The translations under genes and the position numbers were made by a program. Source: Bradyrhizobium sp. 170 (GTDB lineage: Bacteria > Pseudomonadota > Alphaproteobacteria > Rhizobiales > Xanthobacteraceae). Taken from it: a stretch of 64,000 nucleotides of DNA. Shown in pieces: positions 25,901-33,730 of this stretch. Numbering within the stretch: position 1 is the stretch's first letter; the number at the start of each line of letters is the position of its first letter. Under the pieces are notes generated by a model. It was not told where the DNA came from. It saw only the letters and a list, made by a program, of their open reading frames with translations, and ran no database searches. The stretch covers positions 6,262,001-6,326,000 of the forward strand of contig NZ_CP064703.1 in NCBI RefSeq assembly GCF_023101085.1. The letters are read 5' to 3'.

Positions 25901-27788
25901 CGCGGCCGAGCGCATAGGTGCCGGACAGGTTGTTCTTCATGTTTTGCAGGTCAAAGACATTGTTGACTAGCATGTTCGTCTTGAGCGTGGCGCCGCCCGT
26001 GACGTTGCCGCTGAAAGTCGTCTGCGTCGGTGCCGTATATTTGGTGGTGTTGACCGTCGAGTTGCTGCCGGTCGGATTGTAGTAGATCGAGACCGTTCCC
26101 GCGGTCGACACCTGCCCGCCGCCGAACGTCACGGTGCCGGTGCCCGTGCCGGCATTGTCGGCGCGCAGCACGACACCGCCGCCGCCGGTGCTCGTGATGT
26201 TGGCGTTGACCGCGATGTTGCGATAGGCGCTGAGCGTCAGCGTCGCGTTGGTCGACCAGCTGATCCCGCTGGCCACCGTGATGTCGCCACTGCCGCCGCT
26301 GCCGGCCGCGTTCGTCTCCTGGATGACGTTGCTGCCGCCGTTGAGCGCGCTCGCGATGGTGCCGGCGAGCGTTGAGTTGATCGTCAGATCCACCGGATCG
26401 AGCAGCCAGGTGCCGCCGGGACCGGCATTGACGCTGCCGCCCGCGAAGTCGAACGTATGCCCCGAGGTCTCGATGAAGCCGCCGCGCAGCCCGGTGGCGC
26501 TGATCGCGCCGCCAAACGACGTCGTGTCGTCCGACCACACCACCACATTGCCGCCGGCGCCGGAGGTGCCGTCCGCCGTGATCGTCGCGCCCGTCTCGAT
26601 CGTCGTGTTCTGCGCATTGGCGATGGCCTGCGGCAGAAACTTCCGCGCGGCGTCCGATCCGCCGGCGCGGTCGCCGCCGATCAGCACGGTGCCGCCCGAT
26701 GTCCCGCTGGCGTCGATCTTTGCGCCTGACGTCAGAGTGACGTCCTTGCCGGTCACCACCACGGTGCCGCCGGTGCCGCTGCTGCCTTTAGCGGTGATGG
26801 CGCCGCCGACCACGACCTTGTCGCCGCTGACGACGACGTCGCCGCCGGTGAACGCGCGCGGTTCGCCTGAACGCACCGGCGCGGTTGGGGCGTCCGCCTG
26901 GATGCGCCGCGCCACCACTTTCTGCGTTACATTGACCGAACCGCCCTCGGAGGTGAGGAAAACCCGCCCGCCCTTGTTGGCAACACCGGTTGCCGAAATG
27001 GCGCCACCGGTATTGCCGGCAAGCGCATAGATGTTGCCGCCATTGGCGCGCAACTCCACTTCCGTGGCGCGGATCGCACCGCTGTTGCGGATCTCGCCAT
27101 CCTGCGCCGGACGCCGCACCAGCACCTTGCCGTTGCCGAGCGAGCCGTCGCTCAGCATCACCTCGCTGCTCGACGCCATCGCGGCGGTGCCGTTGCGCGC
27201 GGTCAGCGAGCCGTCGTTGCGAACCTGGCGCGCGATCAGCACGACGTCGCCCTTCGATGAGCCGATCTTGCCGAGATTAACGACCGAGGCGTTGCTGTTG
27301 CCGCTGAAGGTCAGCGCGCCTCCGGCCCGGAAATCGGCGTCCTTCACATCCAGCGTCGAGGCGACGAAACTGCCCCCGGTCTTGATCACGCCGTTCGGCC
27401 CGACGACTACCCCCGACGGATTGACGAGATAAACCGAGCCGGTTGCCGACACGACGCCGTTGATCGACGACGGCACATTGCCGGTCACGCGGTTGAGCGT
27501 CGCGCCGCTGCCGTTATTGAACTGGACCTGATTGCCTTGCCCGATTGAAAAGCTCGACCAGTTGACGATCCCGGTGCGGCTCGATTGGCTGATCGTGAGG
27601 CTGGTCGGCGAAGTCGAACTGATCGAAACGTTTCCGCTCGCCACCGTTCCGCCGGCGGGCAGGGATTGTGCAATCGCTGGTTGAATGTAGCCCAAACTCC
27701 ACAAAAGCGCGATCACGCTGACAGAGGCCCGAAGCTCCCTGGCCGATAAAAGACCCGACATGGATGAAACTATCAATCGAACCACCAT
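19989..27788 (-). CDS. Giant TpsA adhesin 2 with 16 tandem MBG repeats, 2599 aa
   Basis: Filamentous-haemagglutinin-type exoprotein. Signal peptide of about 41 residues (ending AIAQ); TPS secretion domain with NPSG in LVNPSGVVVGPNGVI; a beta-helical body; then GLUG-type repeats (GGLVGYNDGAIAQAYAVGAV and similar) up to about residue 1170. Next is one divergent MBG unit, then 16 near-identical MBG units of 77-80 residues each (residues 1263-2516; SRAYGDANPALTYQVGG motif). An 83-residue tail contains the cysteine pair CKSRQC. It is exported by the adjacent TpsB and probably mediates attachment. In-frame TAG two codons before the ATG fixes the longest start, but no close Shine-Dalgarno exists; a GGAGG lies about 32 bases upstream. 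Confidence 0.93.
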   Translation of the reverse strand: MVVRLIVSSMSGLLSARELRASVSVIALLWSLGYIQPAIAQSLPAGGTVASGNVSISSTSPTSLTISQSSRTGIVNWSSFSIGQGNQVQFNNGSGATLNRVTGNVPSSINGVVSATGSVYLVNPSGVVVGPNGVIKTGGSFVASTLDVKDADFRAGGALTFSGNSNASVVNLGKIGSSKGDVVLIARQVRNDGSLTARNGTAAMASSSEVMLSDGSLGNGKVLVRRPAQDGEIRNSGAIRATEVELRANGGNIYALAGNTGGAISATGVANKGGRVFLTSEGGSVNVTQKVVARRIQADAPTAPVRSGEPRAFTGGDVVVSGDKVVVGGAITAKGSSGTGGTVVVTGKDVTLTSGAKIDASGTSGGTVLIGGDRAGGSDAARKFLPQAIANAQNTTIETGATITADGTSGAGGNVVVWSDDTTSFGGAISATGLRGGFIETSGHTFDFAGGSVNAGPGGTWLLDPVDLTINSTLAGTIASALNGGSNVIQETNAAGSGGSGDITVASGISWSTNATLTLSAYRNIAVNANITSTGGGGVVLRADNAGTGTGTVTFGGGQVSTAGTVSIYYNPTGSNSTVNTTKYTAPTQTTFSGNVTGGATLKTNMLVNNVFDLQNMKNNLSGTYALGRDIDAGVTSGWNSGAGFEPIGSGTSFSGNLNGQGHTISGLFINRLSVQNIGLIGYLGAGGTVSNVGVIGATVTGWEIVGGIVGTNYGTVSNVYSSGSVTATSAGAGGLIGYNFQTVSNGYSSSTVSGPLYVGGAIGLNNCGSSGCATNPGSVSQVYATGAVTGTGASPSAVGGLIGFNGGSITASYWDTYTSGKTSAIGTGSGSATAVTSDPAQSAAANYAFKQSAYSSFSFPGAGTAGWFMVDGQTRPFGRWEHQTTITNAHQLQLMAMNLGASYTLAGNIDLSSSLAAVNGKYPGMWSSAGFSPIGSTTTKFTGAFNGQGYTIANLTINRPTTDDVGLFGYVGAGVTVQDVGLLGAAVTGSNHVGGLAGTNAGTITRSYATGVVNGTGGYIGGLVGYNVGTGSNVTQSYASATVGSPNFYVGGLVGYNDGAIAQAYAVGAVSGQYAGGLAGNNSGTITQAYVAGAVSGSTLGGLVGNNGGTITQSYFDTVTTGQNAAIGNGTVNGGIGLTTSQMQNPANYATTYAGWDFANVWSAPSAGYYPQLYGVNYVLRVDPANASRTYGDANPAFTYTSYGLHTGDTSAILGGLSLSTTATTTSNVGSYAITAGGSVTSTTGQAYRLIQTPAALTVTSRAITVTADAKSRAYGDVNPALTWQVGGSGLVNGDTLLGALATSATTASNAGLYGITQGTLAASSNYTLSSFTGANLTVTPRAITVTADAKSRAYGDANPTLTYQVGGSGLVNGDTLSGALATSATTASNVGLYGITQGTLAASSNYTLSSFTGANLTVTQRALTVTADAKSRAYGDANPALTYQVGGSGLVNGDTLSGALVTSATTASNVGTYGIGQGTLVASGNYALNYTGNNLTVTQRAITVTADAKSRAYGDANPALTYQVGGPGLVNGDTLSGALVTSATTASNVGTYGIGQGTLAASGNYALNYTSNNLTVTQRAITVTADAKSRAYGDVNPALTYQVGGSGLVNGDTLSGALVTSATTASNVGTYGIGQGTLVASGNYALNYTGNNLTVTQRAITVTADAKSRAYGDVNPALTYQVGGLVNGDTLSGALATSATTSSNVGIYGIGQGSLAASGNYALNYTSNDLTVTQRAITVTADAKSRAYGDANPALTYQVGGSGLVNGDTLSGALVTSATTASNVGIYGIGQGSLAASGNYALNYASADLTVTQRALTVTADAKSRAYGDVNPALTYQVGGLVNGDTLSGALATSATIPSNVGTYGITQGSLAASGNYALNYASADLTVTQRALTVTADAKSRAYGDVNPALTYQVGGSGLVNGDTLSGALATSATTASNVGAYGIGQGSLAASGNYALNYASANLTVTPRAITVTADTQSRAYGDANPALTYQVGGSGLANGDTLSGALATSATAASNVGVYGIGQGTLVASGNYALNYASANLTVTQRALTVTADAKSRAYGDVNPALTYQVGGLVNGDTLSGALATSATTASNVGTYGIGQGTLAASGNYALNYASNNLTVTQRAITVTADAQSRAYGDVNPALTYQVGGSGLVNGDTLSGALATSATTASNVGTYGIGQGTLAASGNYALNYTSNNLTVTQRALTVTADAKSRAYGDVNPALTWQVGGLVNGDTLSGALATSATISSNVGTYGIGQGTLAASGNYALNYTSNNLTVTQRALTVTADAKSRAYGDVNPALTWQVGGLVNGDTLSGALATSATISSNVGTYGIGQGTLAASGNYALNYTSNNLTVTQRALTVTADAKSRAYGDVNPALTWQVGGLVNGDTLSGALATSATISSNVGTYGIGQGTLVASGNYALNYASANLTVTPRAITVTADTQSRTYGEANPALTYQVGGSGLVNGDTLSGALATSATTSSEAGVYGITLGTLAASSNYAFAFVGANLTVTPAAAPRVPTAELGAYVKSRVALPAPQPPEQMREPVSIEQASPAIICKSRQCLELPHPHNRRIGERARFVDTMITRDRLPAFADN
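20241..24002 (-). repeat. Coding tandem array of 16 MBG units (3762 bp)
   Basis: Sixteen units of 77, 79 or 80 codons add up to exactly 1254 codons. The 231-bp units starting at 20701 and 20932 look base-for-base identical and continue in register to 21163, indicating a very recent duplication or gene conversion. Seven further units differ by a few substitutions or by a two-codon SG insertion. Such an array is prone to change in copy number. Confidence 0.95.
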
Positions 27789-27909
27789 CCGCTACAGATC
27801 GCGGCACCACGAACTTCCCGCCTCCACAAATTCTTTGTCAGATTTGCAATGGTTCGATGCACGCGCGGCAAAGTTCCACGAGACCATCTAAGGATGTACC
27901 AACCAATAG

Positions 27910-27933
27910 TCGCAAGTTTTCGGAAAATTGCGA
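27910..27933. promoter_or_regulatory. Dyad upstream of adhesin 2 (9 of 10 paired)
   Basis: Counterpart of the perfect dyad at 33584-33607. Arms TCGCAAGTTT and AAAATTGCGA with a 4-base centre, one mismatch. Location relative to the start codon is the same in both adhesin genes. Either an operator or a leader hairpin; the conservation is the evidence. Confidence 0.5.
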
Positions 27934-28012
27934 ATGATCGCCGGTGACGGCAGACGCCAGCATCGCGCGCAATACGTGACAGCGCAAAAGCGCACGATGC
28001 TGTCGAGATCGC

Positions 28013-28060
28013 CTATCCGACGCGATCGCGTTCGCGATACGGCTTGGACATCCGATGCGC
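28013..28060 (-). pseudogene. 3' remnant of the 50-aa membrane-protein gene
   Basis: The last codons read HRMSKPYRERDRVG and stop, against HRIPKPYRKSDHVG and stop in the intact gene at 33681. Upstream of that the match is lost. It therefore marks the boundary of the duplicated unit that created the second adhesin. Confidence 0.7.
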
Positions 28061-28200
28061 GCATCGAAGCAGATGATCTGTGCAGTCGCTTGCGCTCAAA
28101 GAGACGGCAGGCGTCGCCGGCAAAGGAAAACAAGTCGAGGACGACGCCGAAGTTTCGCGCGGACGGCCGCGCACGACGGCCGTGGCTCACGCGATCAAGA

Positions 28201-31200
28201 TCAATTATCGAGAGAGGCCGGCAGCCGATTGCGATCGGTCATCGTGCCGACGAATCTGGCCCTGGTGCCAATTCGCCGGTTGTCGGGATGAGGAAGCCGG
28301 AGGCATTGCTCGGATTTGCAGATCATTGCCGCAGACGATTCCTCGATGCCTTCGGACTCGAACTTCTGCCCGGGCGGCTGCGGCGCGGGCGCCCGCACTG
28401 ACGACCTCGCGTAGGACCCGAGCCTTTCGGTCGGCACTTGAGGGGCCGCTGGCGTGATCGTGAGGTTCGCTCCAACAAAGGTGAAGGCGTAATTCGATGA
28501 GGCCGCCAGCGAGCCTTGCGTGATGCCGTAGACGCCGGCATTGCTGGCTGCTGTCGCCGACGTCGCGAGCGCACCCGATAGCGTGTCGCCGTTGGCGAGG
28601 CCCGAGCCGCCGACCCGCCAGGTCAGAACAGGGTTGGCGTCACCATAGGCGCGGCTCTTCGCATCGGCCGTGACCGTGATCGCGCGCGGCGTGACGGTGA
28701 GATTGGCGCCTGCAAATGAAGACACCGTGTAGTTGGTCGAGGCCGCGAGCGTGCCCTGCGTAATGCCGTAGACGCCGATGTTGCTGGCTGTTGTCGCCGA
28801 TGTCGCCAGCGCGCCTGACAGTGTATCGCCATTGACCAGGCCGGAGCCGCCGACCTGATAGGTGAGAACAGGATTGGCGTAGCCATAGACGCGGCTCGCG
28901 GCGTCGGCCGTGACAGTGATCGAGCGCGGCGTGACGGTCAGCGCACCCGGTGCATCGATAAAGCGATAGGCCTGCCCGGAGACGCTGACGGCGCTGCCGC
29001 TCGCCGTGATCGCGTAGCTGCCGACGTTCGATAATGACGTCGCCGCCGTCGACACCGAGAGACCGGTGATGATCCCGGATGTGTCGCCGGCATGCGGGCC
29101 GTAGATCGAATAGGTGAACGCCGGGTTGGCCTCACCGTAAACCCGCGACGCGTTGGCCGGATCGACGCGCAGCACGTAATTGACCCCATAGAGCTGCGGA
29201 TAGTAACCGGCGCTCGGCGCGGACCAGACGGTGGCGAAATCCCAGCCCGCGTAGGTCGACGCATAGTTTGCGGGATTTTGCATCTGGGCGGTGGTGAGAC
29301 CCGTGATGCCGGTGCTGGCGCCGCTGCCAACGGCATTCGTTCGCCCGGACGTATCGGTGTCCCAGTATGACGACGTGATGGCCCCGGTGCCGGTGGCCGA
29401 TCCAATCAGGCCGCCGGCTGCTGCGGCGCCAGGCGAGATCGCGCTGACCGCTCCGGCCGCGTAGGTCTGTGCGACCGTGCCCGTGCTGGCGTGGCTGCCA
29501 ATCAGTCCGCCCGCCATTGCCGTACCGGTCGCGGCGTTGGCCGTGGCGCTAGCAGCACCGGTCGCGTAGGACTGCATAACGGTAGCTGCGCCGATATTCC
29601 TGCCGAGCAATCCACCCGACATTGAGACGCCGGCAGCCGAGATGGCGCTGGCCGCACCGGTCGCGTAGGACTGTGTGAGCGTAGCCGTGCTGCCGTTGGT
29701 GCCGATCAGTCCGCCCGCAGACGTGGCCGTGGCCGCTGCATACGTGGACGTAACGTTGACGGCCCCGGTCGCATAGGACTTGGTGATGGCTCCGGAGTTG
29801 CTGGCGACCAGTCCACCCCCTGTCAATGTGGCGATGGTCGACGACGTGACGTCGACCGCTCCAGTCGCATAAGACCTGTCGACGGAAGCTCCCACGGCGT
29901 TGGTGCCGACCAGTCCACCGCCGAACGATTCTGTGGTCACGGCTCCGGTCGCATGAGAATTGACGATGGTTGCGCCACTGTTGTTGTAACCGACCAGGCC
30001 GCCTGCGAAGGCTGTGGCAGTCACGGATCCGGTCGCATAGGAATCGACGATGGTTGCGCCGGTGTTGAGACCGACCAGGCCGCCGACTCCCTGGCTGCCG
30101 CCGCTCACCGCTCCAGTGGCATAGCTCCTGAGGATGCTTCCGTTGCTCTGAGCGGTGAGGCCACCGGCGCGCGTGGCCCCGGTACCGGCGGTCACGTTGC
30201 CGGTCGCGTAGCTGTCCTGGATGGTGCCGATCCCGTTGTTCCAACCGACGAGGCCGCCCATGGACGAACTGGTGGTGGTTGTTCCGGCGACCGTGACGGC
30301 CGCCCAGCTACTGGCAACGCTGCCCAGGGATTCTCCTGCCAGTCCGCCGCCATAACTACCGGCCGTGACCGTGCCCGTCGCGGAGGCATTGCTGATAGTC
30401 CCCCTCGACAGACCGACCAGGATGCCGACGCGCGCCGCCCCAGCGACAGTTGCGGCCTGCAAGCTGACATTGCTCAGCGCAGCTCCGGCTCCGGCATATC
30501 CGAAAAGTCCGACATGGTTAGTGGACGGCCGATTGATCATTAGGTTTGAGATCACATGGCCCTGCCCGTCGAAGCTTCCGGTGAACAGGTAGGAGAAATC
30601 ACCAATCGGCGAGAAGCCGGCCGACGACCACATCCCGGGATACTTGCCTCCGGCAGCAAGACCGCTCGCAAAATCGATGTTGGATGTGAGCTGATAGCTC
30701 GCACCGAGGTCCATCGCCATTAGTTGAAGCTGATGTGCGTTCGCGATATTGGTCGAATATTCCCACTGGCCGAACGGGCGGGTCCGGCCATCGATCGAGA
30801 ACCAGCCGGTGGCGCTGTTGCCGGCGGTGAAGTCGAAACCGGCATAGGCGCTCTGCTTGTACGCATAGTTTGCAGCGGCCGACTGCGCCGGATCGCTGGT
30901 CACTTCAGTCAGGCCGATCGGCGCGGTGCCGTCGCCGATTCCGGCGGCCCGACCTGTGGTGTAGCTGTCCCAATAGGACTGCGTGATCGAGCCGTCATTA
31001 TAGCCGGCCAGACCGCCGACATTGGACGTGGCGCTCACCGCGCCGGTCGCGTAGGACAGCGTGATGGAGCCGCCATTGTATCCGACCAGCCCGCCCACAT
31101 CGCTCTGGCCGCTCACAGCCCCGGTCGCATAGGCCTGCGATATGCTGCCGAAACTCAATCCGGCGATTCCGCCGACAAGCCCCCCCGGCGCACTCACGGT

Positions 31201-33462
31201 GCTGTTCGAATAGACATTCGACAGCGCCCCGTCATTGAAACCAACGATACCGCCAGCACCGAAATCGGTGCCGGTGACCGATCCGGAGGTGTAAACTCCG
31301 GAGATGGCACCCATGTTTTCACCGACGATGCCGCCGACCGCCGTGTACCCGGTAATGGAAACGCCCACGAGCCCAACGTTCCTTACCGTTGCGGCGGCGC
31401 CGTTGTAACCGAACATTCCGACGAACTCGGACGTTGGCCGATTGACGAAGAGACCTGAGATCACGCGGCCCTGACCGTCGAAGGTTCCGGTGAAGGGGCT
31501 GCTGCTGCCGCCGACCGGCAAGAACCCGGCGCCGCCGTTCCAACCGGACGTCGCGGCGGCGTCGATGTCGCGGCCGAGCGCATAGGTGCCCGATAGGTAG
31601 TTCTGCATGTTCTGCAGGTCACAGACATTGTTGACCAGCATGTACGTGTCGAGCGTGGCGCCGCCGGTGACGTTGCCGCTGAAGTTCGTCTGCGTACCGG
31701 CCGAGTATTTGGCCGGATTGACGGTCGAATTGTCGCCGGTCGGATTGTAGAAGATCGAGACGGTCCCCGCGGTCGATACCTGGCCGCCGCCGAACGTTAC
31801 GGTACCGGTACCCGTGCCGGCGTTGTCGGCGCGCAGCACGACACCGCCGCCGCCGGTGCTCGCGATGTTGGCGTTGACCGCGATGTGGCGATAGGCGCTG
31901 AGCGTCAGCGTCGCATCGCTCGACCAGCTGATGCCGCTTGCCACCGTGATGTCGCCGTTGCCGCCGGTGCCGGTCGCGGTGGTCTGCTGGGTGACGTTGC
32001 TGCCGCCGTTGAGCGCGGTCGCGATGGTGCCGGCGAGCGTCGCATTGATCGTCAGATCCACGGGATCGAGCAGCCATGCGCCGCCCCTGCCGGCATTGAC
32101 GCTGCCGCCGGTGAAATTGAAGATATGCCCCGAGGTCTCGATGAAGCCGCCGCGCAGCCCTTGGGTGCTGATGGCGCCGGCAAACGAGGTCGTGCCATCC
32201 GACCACACCACCACATTGCCGCCGGCGCCGGACGTGCCGTCGGCCGTGATCGTCGCGCCCGCCTCGATCGTCGTGTTCTGCGCATTGGCGATGGTCTGCG
32301 GCAGAAACTTCAGCGCGGCGTCCGACCCGCCGGCCCGGTCGCCGCCGATCAGCACGGTGCCGCCCGATGTCCCGCTGGCATCGATCGTAGCGCCCGAGGT
32401 CAAGGTGACGTCCGTGCCCGTCACCACCACGGTGCCGCCGGCGCCGGCATTGCCCTTTGCCACGATCGCGCTGCCGATCACGACTTTGTCGGCGCTGACG
32501 AAGACGTGGCCGCCGGTGAACGGGCCGCGCAGACCGGCGGTTCGCGCCACGTTTGCTTGGACGCGCCGCGCGATGACCTTCTGCGTCACGTTGACCGAAC
32601 CGCCCTCGGCCGTGAGAAAAATTCGTCCGCCCTTGCTGGCGACGCCCGTGGCCGTAATGGCCCGCCCGGTGTTGCCGGCGAGCGCATAGATGTTGCCGCC
32701 ATTGGCGCGCAGTTCTATCTCGGCGGCGCGGATCGCACCGCTGTTGCGGATCTCGCCATCCTGCGCCGGACGCCGCACCAGCACCTTGCCATTGCCGAGC
32801 GAGCCGTCGCTCAACACCACCTCGCTGCCGGACGCCATCGCGGCGGTGCCGTTGCGCGCCGTCAGCGCGCCGTTGTTACGAACCTGGCGCGCGATCAGGA
32901 CGACGTCACCCTTCGACGAGCCGATCTTGCCGAGATTTACAACCGAGGCATTGCTGTTGCCGCTGAAAGTCAGCGATCCTCCGGCGCGGAACTCCGCATC
33001 CTTGACGTCCAGCGTCGAGGCCACGAAGCTACCGCCGGTATTGATCACGCCGGTCGGTCCCACGACCACTCCCGACGGATTGACGAGGTAGACCGAGCCG
33101 GTCGCTGACAGGACGCCGTTGATCGACGACGGCACATTGCCCGTCACGCGGTTGAGCGTCGCGCCGCTGCCGTTATTGAACTGGACCTGATGGCCTTGCC
33201 CGATTGAAAAGCTCGACCAGTTGACGATCCCGGTGCGGCTCGATTGGCTGATCGTGAGGCTGGTCGGCGACGTCGAGCTGATCGAAACGTTTCCGCTCGC
33301 CACCGTTCCGCCGGTCGGCAGCGATTGCGCCATCGACGGTTGCGCGCAACCCAGGCCCCACACGAGCGCGATCAAGCTGACGGAAGTTCGAAACTCTCGT
33401 GTGCACGATTTGAGGGCCGACGAGAGATCCGACGTGGATGAGACGATCAATCGAACCACCAT
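28201..33462 (-). CDS. Giant TpsA adhesin 1 with expanded GLUG repeats, 1753 aa
   Basis: Same plan as adhesin 2: signal peptide of about 46 residues (ending SMAQ), TPS secretion domain with LVNPSGVVVGPTGVI, beta-helical body, GLUG repeats, MBG domains and a C-terminal tail with CKSEQC. It has only one divergent plus two canonical MBG units (28450-28926 is the canonical pair) but about 12 GLUG units in the second block, versus about 5 in adhesin 2. It is the first TpsA in the leftward order adhesin 1, adhesin 2, TpsB. An in-frame TAG seven codons before the ATG bounds the start. The two N-terminal halves are nearly identical, so the pair arose by tandem duplication. Confidence 0.93.
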   Translation of the reverse strand: MVVRLIVSSTSDLSSALKSCTREFRTSVSLIALVWGLGCAQPSMAQSLPTGGTVASGNVSISSTSPTSLTISQSSRTGIVNWSSFSIGQGHQVQFNNGSGATLNRVTGNVPSSINGVLSATGSVYLVNPSGVVVGPTGVINTGGSFVASTLDVKDAEFRAGGSLTFSGNSNASVVNLGKIGSSKGDVVLIARQVRNNGALTARNGTAAMASGSEVVLSDGSLGNGKVLVRRPAQDGEIRNSGAIRAAEIELRANGGNIYALAGNTGRAITATGVASKGGRIFLTAEGGSVNVTQKVIARRVQANVARTAGLRGPFTGGHVFVSADKVVIGSAIVAKGNAGAGGTVVVTGTDVTLTSGATIDASGTSGGTVLIGGDRAGGSDAALKFLPQTIANAQNTTIEAGATITADGTSGAGGNVVVWSDGTTSFAGAISTQGLRGGFIETSGHIFNFTGGSVNAGRGGAWLLDPVDLTINATLAGTIATALNGGSNVTQQTTATGTGGNGDITVASGISWSSDATLTLSAYRHIAVNANIASTGGGGVVLRADNAGTGTGTVTFGGGQVSTAGTVSIFYNPTGDNSTVNPAKYSAGTQTNFSGNVTGGATLDTYMLVNNVCDLQNMQNYLSGTYALGRDIDAAATSGWNGGAGFLPVGGSSSPFTGTFDGQGRVISGLFVNRPTSEFVGMFGYNGAAATVRNVGLVGVSITGYTAVGGIVGENMGAISGVYTSGSVTGTDFGAGGIVGFNDGALSNVYSNSTVSAPGGLVGGIAGLSFGSISQAYATGAVSGQSDVGGLVGYNGGSITLSYATGAVSATSNVGGLAGYNDGSITQSYWDSYTTGRAAGIGDGTAPIGLTEVTSDPAQSAAANYAYKQSAYAGFDFTAGNSATGWFSIDGRTRPFGQWEYSTNIANAHQLQLMAMDLGASYQLTSNIDFASGLAAGGKYPGMWSSAGFSPIGDFSYLFTGSFDGQGHVISNLMINRPSTNHVGLFGYAGAGAALSNVSLQAATVAGAARVGILVGLSRGTISNASATGTVTAGSYGGGLAGESLGSVASSWAAVTVAGTTTTSSSMGGLVGWNNGIGTIQDSYATGNVTAGTGATRAGGLTAQSNGSILRSYATGAVSGGSQGVGGLVGLNTGATIVDSYATGSVTATAFAGGLVGYNNSGATIVNSHATGAVTTESFGGGLVGTNAVGASVDRSYATGAVDVTSSTIATLTGGGLVASNSGAITKSYATGAVNVTSTYAAATATSAGGLIGTNGSTATLTQSYATGAASAISAAGVSMSGGLLGRNIGAATVMQSYATGAASATANAATGTAMAGGLIGSHASTGTVAQTYAAGAVSAISPGAAAAGGLIGSATGTGAITSSYWDTDTSGRTNAVGSGASTGITGLTTAQMQNPANYASTYAGWDFATVWSAPSAGYYPQLYGVNYVLRVDPANASRVYGEANPAFTYSIYGPHAGDTSGIITGLSVSTAATSLSNVGSYAITASGSAVSVSGQAYRFIDAPGALTVTPRSITVTADAASRVYGYANPVLTYQVGGSGLVNGDTLSGALATSATTASNIGVYGITQGTLAASTNYTVSSFAGANLTVTPRAITVTADAKSRAYGDANPVLTWRVGGSGLANGDTLSGALATSATAASNAGVYGITQGSLAASSNYAFTFVGANLTITPAAPQVPTERLGSYARSSVRAPAPQPPGQKFESEGIEESSAAMICKSEQCLRLPHPDNRRIGTRARFVGTMTDRNRLPASLDN

Positions 33463-33730
33463 CCGCGACAGGTCGCGGCACTACAAGTTTCCCGCCTCCA
33501 CAAATTCTTTGCCGGACATGCGACGGTTCTATGCACGCGCGGCAAAGTTCCATGCGACCATCTAAGGATGCATCAACTAATAGTCGCAATTTTTCGGAAA
33601 ATTGCGAATGATGGCAGGTGACGGCAAACGCCAAGCATCGCGCGCAGTACGCGATAGCGCACGACGCTGGTCGAGACCGCCTATCCGACGTGATCGCTCT
33701 TGCGGTATGGCTTGGGAATCCGATGCGGCC
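33463..33730 (-). repeat. Upstream region of adhesin 1 (paralogous to 27789-28060)
   Basis: Original copy of the duplicated regulatory region. It includes the downstream half of the 50-aa gene, the dyad at 33584-33607 and the GGAGGCGGGAA box about 32 bases before the ATG. Confidence 0.8.
33584..33607. promoter_or_regulatory. Perfect 10-bp dyad upstream of adhesin 1
   Basis: TCGCAATTTT (33584-33593) and AAAATTGCGA (33598-33607) are separated by TCGG. It sits about 120 bases before the adhesin ATG and about 75 bases after the stop of the 50-aa gene, and is kept in the paralogous region. It could be an operator, a leader hairpin or a weak terminator of the small gene; no T-run follows. Confidence 0.55.

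Larger units (their letters stand above)
27789..28060 (-). repeat. Duplicated upstream region of adhesin 2 (paralogous to 33463-33730)
   Basis: About 270 bp aligns with the region upstream of adhesin 1 with roughly 80 percent identity, including the position of a dyad (27910-27933, TCGCAAGTTT TCGG AAAATTGCGA) about 120 bases before each ATG. A GGAGGCGGGAA box about 32 bases before each ATG is also kept. The segment 27789-28200 has no complete gene. A tail of the small membrane-protein gene remains at 28013-28060, and the rest up to 28200 shows nothing recognisable. Confidence 0.85.

Noticed and set aside
31885..33108. 407-codon plus-strand frame opposite adhesin 1
   Set aside because: Shadow of the TPS-domain coding region; repeated almost identically opposite adhesin 2, so it follows the minus-strand duplication.
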